Assembly (NCBI RefSeq): GCF_905220365.1
Contig: NC_061135.1
Location: forward strand, 12,429,501-12,493,500
Direction: 5' to 3'
Origin: Vanessa cardui
Lineage: Eukaryota; Arthropoda; Insecta; Lepidoptera; Nymphalidae
DNA length: 64,000 nucleotides
The notes beneath the pieces were generated by a model. That model saw only the letters and a program-made list of their open reading frames with translations. It did not search any database and was not told where the DNA came from. The stretch's first letter is position 1, and each line of letters opens with the position of its first letter. Shown in pieces: positions 56,916-64,000 of this stretch. The translations under genes were made by a program, and so were the position numbers.

Positions 56916-57334
56916 TAAAAAAGAAAAGGTTTTTTTTACGGCACTTATGTCCATTAGCAGTGGAGACTACATGCCATCAGGTGAGTATATCACTCATTCG
57001 TCTTTTTATATACAGACTAGTGACTACAGATTCCACGAACAGCTAAGCATTTATAATATTAAGAAGATCGATCACCTAAGACATAATTTTCTCTTTTTTG
57101 TTATTATTATATATTTGAATACGTAATGAACTCGAAATGTAGTTTATTATGAAAGCATAAATGTACTTTGTGTATTAATTAGGTACCAAACTCGATACAT
57201 AAACATAAACTCGATCATATTTTTTTAGCAATATTTTTGTAACGTACAAAAGAGCATTTAAAATCGCAATATGTGTTATTGAATATATACCAATAAATTA
57301 AAATATGATACGCAGTCTATGAATATTTAATTTT

Positions 57335-57520
57335 CGTCGATAGCATAATGGTTAACAAACCATCACCACACAGAGCCACCTAAAAAGTCGTAGGATCGAT
57401 CCTGACCCCTCGGGTTCATGTCGGCCCTACTTCTAACACAAGTGATTAAAGCCTCAAGGGAGGCTTCAACAGGAATATTAGTAATACCTTCTTTAATTTG
57501 TGGCATTGCTTCTATTCATT
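57335..57520 (+). mobile_element. tRNA-derived SINE-like element, another type
   Basis: GATAGCATAATGGTTAAC (A-box-like) and GTAGGATCGATCCTGAC (B-box-like) with a body ACACAAGTGATTAAAGCCTC. Single copy in the window. Not a functional tRNA, as the arms do not pair. Confidence 0.5.
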
Positions 57521-57559
57521 TAAAAAAAATGTTATTCAACCTACTTCTCTAAAAGTAAA

Positions 57560-57866
57560 GTAAAGGTAAAGTAACAGCCTGTAAATTTCCCACTGCTGGG
57601 CTAATGCCTCCTCTCGCATTAAGGAGAGGGTTTGGAACAGTTTTCACCACACTGTTCCAATGCGGGTTGGTGGAATGCATATGTGGCAGAATTTTGATGA
57701 AATTAGACATTAGTAGGCTTCTTCGCGATGTTTTTCTTTGCCGCCGAGCATGAGATGAATTATAAACACAAAATAAGCTCATATATATGTATAGAGGTGC
57801 TTGCCTTGGTTTGAACCCGAAGTCATCGGCTAAGATGCACTCATTCTAACCACTGGGCCTCAGCTC
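57560..57866 (-). mobile_element. SINE family B
   Basis: AACAGCCTGTAAATTTCCCA to CATTCTAACCACTGGGCC, near full length with a decayed head. Confidence 0.8.
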
Positions 57867-57869
57867 TTG

Positions 57870-58200
57870 CAATTTGACTAAATCCCGCCTAAATTGCTCG
57901 TGGAGGGATCAACATTCGTTTTACATTCAGTTTGACCGCATATCGGCATTTGAAGTCGCCCGAAATATACTAATTATTATCAATAATATGTCATAATGCA
58001 CAATGTAATTACATTATCTCGACTGATATCGTTAAAAATATCTGTAATTAAATGTGTCTATTATCGACATAATCATTTATTTAAATGAAGAACATGTTAT
58101 AAATCTTAAAAGCGATAAAAACTACATTAATTTTGTTCTTCTTAATTTACCAGCCATAAAATAAAAATCTTTGCATAATCATATAAAGTAAAAAGCACAA
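57870..58200. other. Intergenic DNA, no supported gene
   Basis: Nothing recognised. 57885-57975 is somewhat less AT-rich. Confidence 0.35.
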
Positions 58201-58202
58201 GA

Positions 58203-58302
58203 CGGGAGCAGGAGCTGGATGCGAGTAGCCGCAGAAAGACTACAGTGATGTGCATTTGGAGAGGCCTATGTCAAGCAGTGGACAAACACGGGCTGTTGAT
58301 GA
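58203..58302 (+). pseudogene. Extreme C-terminus of a LINE reverse transcriptase
   Basis: From 58216 the frame reads WMRVAAERLQ, a stop, then CAFGEAYVKQWTNTGC and a stop. This is the end signature of a common LINE protein (W-MRVA-DR...GEAYVQQWT). A (TA)n run follows at 58337-58359. Confidence 0.65.
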
Positions 58303-58704
58303 AAAAGCACGTAACGAAAATCAAAAGAAATGCATGTATATATATATATATATATATATGGGTACTATGTATCGTTATATTTATGACGAAATTACATAAA
58401 ATCATTATAAATTGCAGCCTATGTGATATTCTGATGTATATCCTATATTACTGTAAAATTACATCCAAGTCAGTCTAGTAATTTTTTCGTGAAAGAATAA
58501 CAAACATACATACATCCATCCTCACAAACTTTCCTATTTATAATATTAGTATTATATGTCAGCAATGATTAAAGCAGTATGTCTACACAAGCCACGACAT
58601 GTTACTCTTATTAATTAGGAAGCGCGGCGAAATTGAATAGAAGTTCGACTCATTTCGCCGATTTTTTCCGATTATTCCGTCGGTCGTCGTATTATAAACT
58701 TCAC

Positions 58705-58988
58705 TTGGTGGTAGGGCTTTGTGCAAGCCCGTCTGGGTAGGTACCACCCACTCACCAGTTATTCTACTGCCAAATAACAGTACTCAGTATTTTTGTGTTC
58801 CGGTTTGAAGGGTGAGTGAGCCAGTGTAACTGCAGGCACAAGGGACATAACATCTTAGTTCCCATCGGTGGTGACACATTGACGATGTAAGGAATAGTTA
58901 ATATATCTTACAGCGTCATTGTCTATGGGTGATGGTGACCACTTACCATCAGGTGGCCCTTATGGTCGTCCTATACCATAAAAAAAAA
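58705..58988 (+). repeat. Family-C repeat
   Basis: TTGGTGGTAGGGCTTTGTGC to TGGTCGTCCTATACCATAAA, near complete. Confidence 0.8.
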
Positions 58989-58999
58989 TTATAAAATTT

Positions 59000-59600
59000 T
59001 CGTCTGTTTCCATTAATCTGTTTGTTTGATTGAGCTAAAATTATATGGTCTCAGATTCGGTGTTTTTATATTTTTATGTTAAGGATCACTAGATATGACA
59101 CTGAGGTGGCTCCATACGAAGAAACTCTGAGTAGTGCGTGGAAGCATTATATTAAATCGAAAACAAAATATGTGTATGTTTGCGTAATGTGCAAATTGCG
59201 TAAACCATACACTGTGATACACCAACGGTAGTGGTCGCATTGGAGTTTCACACATCACGCAAACTATGGGTATATACTTATGTGGATTCAAAAGAATTAC
59301 TGCTAGCATTCTTACCAAGCCCAACGCCAACGAGCCAAAGATCGCAATTGGTCCAATGTCTAAAGTATACAATGTCAACCGTAGATTCTTGGTTCAAACC
59401 TGTTTAGCTGGCAACGACTTCATTTTCATATTTAATTTTTGAGAAGCGTGGTGGAGGCTTGGGGACGTTGGCCCAGCATTGGAATATTTACTTGGTATTA
59501 TTGCCACTGTGCCATGTGGTCATATTGTACAGTGAGTTTGATCTATTAATATTTAATTATATCCTCTTTGTATATAGTTTAATACAAGCGCAACTTTGGT
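59000..59600. other. Intergenic DNA with decayed repeat patches
   Basis: 59060-59400 has more balanced composition but many stops in all frames. 59445-59490 (GCGTGGTGGAGGCTTGGGGA, GGCCCAGCATTGGAATATT) is a diverged SINE 3' end. Confidence 0.35.
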
Positions 59601-59790
59601 TTAGTGTTTAGTTCTTAAGGCAGCAGATCCTTTGTTCCTTGGTTCAAATCCTGAGTCAACCTCAAAATACTCGAAATTTTGTGAACTATAAAATTCTCAG
59701 TCTCAGTCTCACCATGTATTTGAGAAGTATAAAGTCTTAAGTTGAAGTATGTGTATTTAATTGTGAACCCTACGACAAAGTATAGAAAAT
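59600..59790 (+). mobile_element. tRNA-derived SINE-like element, third type
   Basis: GTTTAGTTCTTAAGGCAGCA (A-box region) and B box GGTTCAAATCC at 59641-59651. The body has a CTCAGTCTCAGTCTCACC repeat. Only one clear copy here. Confidence 0.45.
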
Positions 59791-60265
59791 TGAAAATGCG
59801 AGTCTCCAACAAGGTTAAATATAAGGAAAAAGAATATGGCCCAATTCGAACCAAAAAAAACACGTTTAAAAAATTGTATTCCCGAAGTTAAGGACTCGCA
59901 AACAACTCGTTACGAAAACATAACGCAAAATACTTTTAAACAAAACACAGGGAGAATTCATTAATTTATTAAAAGCATCGTAATGGTAACTTCTTAAAAG
60001 CTTTCACGTTGAAATTAAATTGGAATTCGTTATAATACCAGATAATGTTGGAACAACAAAAAGACGTCAAACGTAATTGTAATAACTTATTTAATAACGC
60101 TTTTATTACTTTAATGTATACTCACGAATTAGACAAATTGAAGTTTATACGTTAGGATGGAAGGTATGCTCATTTTGTCTTTGCTTACATACATTTTTAA
60201 TGTTATTTCGCTTTTATGATACAATCATAAGAATCCATATCCGGGATGGTCTTGTCGAAGAAGAG

Positions 60266-60568
60266 TCGAGATGGCCCAGTGGGAAGAACGCGTGCATCTT
60301 AACCGATGATTGCGGGTTCAAACCCAGGCAAGCACCGCTGATTCATGTGCTTAATTTGTCTTTATAATTCATCTCGTGCTCAGCGGTGAAGGAAAACATC
60401 GTGAAATCTGCATGTCACAAATTTCATAAAAAATCTGCTACATGTGTATTCCACCACCCCGCATTGGAATAGCGTGGTGGAATATGTTCCAAACCTTCTC
60501 CTCAAAGGGAGAGGAGGCCTTTAGCCCAGCAGTGGGAATTTACAGGCTGTTGTTGTTGTTGTTGTATG
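60266..60568 (+). mobile_element. SINE family B
   Basis: GAGTCGAGATGGCCCAGTGG head, B box GGTTCAAACCC, tail TTTACAGGCTGTTGTTG with (TTG)n. Near full length. Confidence 0.85.
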
Positions 60569-60589
60569 GTCTTGTGGCTAGATTGAATA

Positions 60590-60735
60590 CCCTGGGAAAC
60601 CCCTCTACGAATAAAAGGCCCGAATGGGCGGGCTCACCGCAGAGCGTCACGGTAGCATACGAAAGCGATTCCGTGGCACCGATAGAATAGACGGAAAGGA
60701 TACCACTGATTTTTTAGTAGGTATTCCATTCTGGG
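60590..60735 (+). repeat. Repeat family G copy
   Basis: GAGCGTCACGGTAGCATACG, GATTCCGTGGCACC and GGAAAGGATACCACTGATTT. It follows the SINE-B tail by about 25 bp. Confidence 0.5.
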
Positions 60736-60739
60736 AAAT

Positions 60740-61200
60740 TGGTATCTTGTATTTCCTGTAAGATCAAAAAAGAAAAATTAGAGATTTCACGCCCCAGATC
60801 CAGTACTGAAAACAGTTAAAAAGTTATTCCGTCATTCTCGAAAATTTCCGAGCAACAGCTTGGAGTCTAAATTTTGTAAGTGTTAAATTCCAGTGCCCCG
60901 GAAAGCACTTAATGCCATTGGCTCTGCGTCTGTACTGTTACAGAATCGGATTTTGAAGGTAAGGGAACAGAGTTTCCTTTAGTAGTTGGACGGTCCTGAT
61001 CAGGATGACATCATCAATAATAGCACCCTGAAAACAATCTAAAAATATGATTGAAAGTTATTCAAATTAAAAACGAGAACTTTTATTACTAAAACAAATA
61101 TAAAAAGTACAATAAATGTATACCTACTTAATTATTTTTCTAATTATTATACGTAAATAAAATAAAATTAACTTAATTTCAGATAAGTATTATCCATAGT
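60740..61200. other. Intergenic DNA, no supported gene
   Basis: Nothing recognised. Confidence 0.35.
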
Positions 61201-61209
61201 AAGTTAGTA

Positions 61210-61600
61210 AAATTAACACAGGCTTTTAAGAATCTCGAAACTTATGACAGATTTTGTTTTGATTTAATTTCATTGTAAGCTGACGTTCGATGCGATTCGC
61301 TTTGTTTTCTCATTACTTTATATTTCCTGAGTTCCTAAGTTTTTGTGTTGTGCTATATTTCTATGTGTGACTGTCTATATTCTATTCTGTCTATCTTCTA
61401 TTGACCTTTTGAACTTTCTTGTGTGTTTTGTAAACTGTGACTAATATACGTGTACTGGACTGTTAGCGTGAGTACTTTTATTTCCTCTGTATGCGTGTTT
61501 ACACACTTCTACTACAAACTGGTCCCACATGTACACTCGTACTCGCCGCCGTTGAAGATACCGGAATGCCCACCTTAAAGTCAGGGGTATCCACTCCTTA
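61210..61600 (+). mobile_element. Possible LTR end with primer-binding-site-like sequence
   Basis: 61250-61510 looks like promoter/R-region DNA of a retroelement. It is followed by CACACTTCTACTACAAACTG then GTCCCACATG, reminiscent of an LTR 3' end with an adjoining tRNA-complementary site, and GCCGCCGTTGAAGATACCGG. Part of it (61250-61290) recurs at 15970-16020. No internal coding region is present. Confidence 0.25.
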
Positions 61601-61782
61601 TTTTTAGGGGAGGTCACGTGATCACTTGCTCATACTATCATGCCTCGAAGATTATGATCCTAGTGTATGTTATATTACACTAGCTCTCTCCTCTCGTCCC
61701 CCTTACCTTTCAAACCCGAATACAACAGTAGTATGTATCTATACTCGTATAGCGGTAAAGTTATAAGTTTTTTATATTATAG

Positions 61783-62057
61783 GTAGGCGGACGACAATAT
61801 GGGCCACCTGATGGTAAGTGGTCACCATCACCCATAGACAATGACGCCGTAAGGAATATTAACTATTCCTTACATCGTCAATGTGCCCCCACAACCTTGG
61901 CAACTAAGATGTTATGTCCCTTGTGCCTGTTGTTACACTGGCTCACTCACCCTTCAAACCGGAACACAACAATACTGAGTACTGTTATTTGGTAGGATAA
62001 CTGGTGAGTGGGTGGTACTTACCCAGATGGGCTTGCACAAAGCTCTACCACCAAGAA
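61783..62057 (-). repeat. Family-C repeat
   Basis: TAGGCGGACGACAATATGGG to GCACAAAGCTCTACCACCAA, near complete. A short family-C-like fragment precedes it at about 61675-61770. Confidence 0.8.
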
Positions 62058-62104
62058 ATGATGTAAATAACCTACCCAGACAGGCTTACACAAACCAGCA
62101 TGAA

Positions 62105-62320
62105 AATTCTGTATCTTAATTTTAATATATGTAGATATAAATGTGAAAGTAACTGGCTGTCTGTCTGTCACTCTTTCACGACTAAGCCGTTGAACCGAAT
62201 TTGATGGAATTTGGTATGAAGCAAACTTAAACTCTAAGAAGGTACGCTTCTTTATTGCCTAACACATGACAACCAATACCCTAAAATGTGCGAAGCCGCG
62301 GGCTACTACTAGTAATACAT
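62105..62320 (-). repeat. Family D repeat
   Basis: GTGAAAGTAACTGGCTGTCT to GTGCGAAGCCGCGGGCTACT, complementary to the copies at 23570 and 46055. Confidence 0.55.
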
Positions 62321-62664
62321 AAATATAAAATTGAAAATATAATTGACGCTTACACGGGGATTCATTGTTTTATAGCAAGCGACGTGGAAGAGACAAGCAA
62401 AGCGTTCTTAGTAGAAGCTTAATTAAGAACCGTTGAAGTGTTTTGATGGCAGCACATTAATTTCATCCTGTTTTTCTGCCATCCCAGCCAATTATCTTGG
62501 CGAGTCGACGGCGAATCTTCTCGAAAACTTTTAATTTTTCTCGTCGCAATTAAATAACTCTGTAAAATGGTTTGTCTACTAAAATATTAATTTTGTTTAG
62601 CCGCTTCAAAAGATACACTCATTCTGTACTGTTATTTCTATATTATAAATAAAAAATTTAACAA

Positions 62665-62925
62665 AAAGAAAAACCGACTTCAAATAAAACACTATTTTAA
62701 AACAAATGAATATGCACTAAAAAGTATTAAAAATAATTACGTATTCAACATATTTTTTAGAGTCCTCCTAAGTAAAATGAAATGAAAAATATTAGACAAC
62801 TTAAAAGTCGATTTACGATTATATAATGTAGTTATAATTATTGCTATATTTGGAGTCGGTGTCGGTGTCGGTGGAAGTTGAAGTTAAAAAATACCTTTTT
62901 GAAGTCGGTTGAAAAAGATGTGTCG
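62665..62925. mobile_element. Short element with ACCGACTTCAAA inverted ends
   Basis: AAAACCGACTTCAAATAAA at 62671 and TTTTTGAAGTCGGTTGAAAA ending near 62919 are inverted ends. A GTCGGT tandem (GGAGTCGGTGTCGGTGTCGG) lies just inside the right end. Single ends of this family occur near 4730 and 51130. Confidence 0.5.
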
Positions 62926-62929
62926 AAGT

Positions 62930-63870
62930 CAAGTATGTATACTTTTGTATTGATAATGCCGCAGTGACGTACATATATCATGATCATCATTCTGCTTTAA
63001 CGGAAATAAAACTAACTACATATCGGACTATACTTATTGCACAAAATCAATACTAGTAATACAAAGTCTAAGGCTTAATTTAAGGTCGTTTTTGGCGAAC
63101 CATAAATTTTTAGTTCGATTAAAATTTTTCATACTTTTGTTCTAAAAGGGAGAACGAAAATTTTGTACTTTTTAAAATGAGATTTAAAGTTAAGTCTTTA
63201 AATCTCATTTTCCAAAAGCACTATTATGTCACTTATTTTCCTTTCCACTAACGATATACAAATAGATACAAGTGTCAAGTACTCGGTAATAAGACCAAGG
63301 ATAATTCAACAATAAATGCATATTATATAGCAGTCGTGTAATCTAATAAGCTTATTAATATAATACAAGGTGCTACAGTATAATAATTTAAAGGTAATGC
63401 TGACAATGGCGATATTAGCATTAAACTGTCTAGATCTGACGACCGAACAAAAGAATTACAAAGGCATAAAGGTCTTGAAGACAGTCAGTAAGTGGGCCAC
63501 GGGTACAAGTATTCGCTTGTATAGGAGAATTTACGTATTATTTTATAGTTCACCTCGAAATGTTGAATATTGAAAAAATATATAAACAAATGTGGAGAAG
63601 TGTCAGTGTTAATGAAGAGAAAAAAATATAAAACTAACTTAAAAAAAACAAATGCATTAAAATTTAAACAATATAATTGCGTCAATGATGTTCTAGTAAA
63701 CAGATATGTCATTAACGCGCAAAAAGTGAAGACTAGAAAACGTCCTAATTGGGAAGTTTGCCTTTAGTCGTTTTCATCATAATTATGCCATTAATACGTT
63801 ATAATACATCATAATTATGTAGTAATACGTTTTGCGTAATTAAAACATCTAGTTATCCCTTTTCCTTTTT
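62930..63870. other. Intergenic DNA, no supported gene
   Basis: AT-rich. A palindrome at 63174-63211 (arms AAAATGAGATTTAAAG and its complement, 6-nt loop) is the only structure. The small open frames at 63370-63767 show no family signal. Confidence 0.35.
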
Positions 63871-63879
63871 GTTTTTATC

Positions 63880-64000
63880 AACCTGTAAATTTCCCACTGC
63901 TGGGCTAAGGCCTTTAGGTTAGGTTTGGAACATATTCCACTATGGTGTTCCAATGCGGGTTGGTGGAATACAATGGCATTTCTATGAAATTAGACACATG
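63880..64000 (-). mobile_element. SINE family B running off the right edge
   Basis: CAACCTGTAAATTTCCCACT through GGTTGGTGGAATACAATGGC to TATGAAATTAGACACATG at the last base. Confidence 0.75.

Noticed and set aside
59079..59378. 99-codon minus-strand open frame
   Set aside because: No recognised domain, no splice or promoter context, and neighbouring sequence contains decayed repeats.
1..64000. Bacterial-style operon, prophage or CRISPR system
   Set aside because: Spliced genes, animal protein families and SINEs throughout show eukaryotic nuclear DNA; none of those structures applies.

Overview
The window is animal nuclear DNA from an insect, most likely a lepidopteran (butterfly or moth). 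The reasons are the AT-rich intergenic DNA, spliced genes with GT-AG introns, a Groucho protein of insect type, and a very dense load of short interspersed repeats of kinds I associate with Lepidoptera. The species cannot be fixed from the sequence alone.

Layout. 1-11 kb is gene-poor. It holds the 5' end of a PIF/Harbinger transposase (minus strand, cut by the window edge), a 3.1-kb DNA transposon with 26-bp terminal inverted repeats (755-3863), scattered repeats, and at 11001-11069 (minus) what looks like the first coding exon of an ankyrin-repeat protein, possibly fem-1-like. 12.1-24.6 kb is groucho (plus strand, 18 coding exons, 698 aa). 26.3-27.3 kb is the C-terminal part of a site-specific type LINE (minus strand) with an unbroken 334-codon frame. 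27.6-38.0 kb is COG1, a Golgi tethering-complex subunit (plus strand, 13 coding exons, 931 aa). 39.2-43.1 kb is a secreted glycine/tyrosine-rich cuticle-type protein (minus strand, 4 exons, 198 aa). From 43.2 kb to the end I see no host gene, only repeats, transposon relics and AT-rich DNA.

The three host genes are functionally unrelated: a transcriptional co-repressor, a vesicle-tethering subunit and a structural extracellular protein. What ties the region together is the repeat landscape. Three abundant short families (two tRNA-derived SINEs and a roughly 280-bp repeat called family C here) and several MITEs fill introns and intergenic DNA, often nested, and several insertions end within about 10-20 nt of groucho or COG1 splice sites. 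Exon coordinates were set by hand from splice consensus, reading-frame continuity and remembered family sequences. No transcript evidence was available.

No new multi-gene biological system is apparent. The most noteworthy items are the unclassified TIR transposon with a nested palindromic MITE, a duplicated exon/5' splice site in groucho, transposon-built splice-acceptor contexts and a head-to-head SINE pair in COG1, a perfect 30-bp palindrome, and the divergent ankyrin-type exon upstream of groucho.
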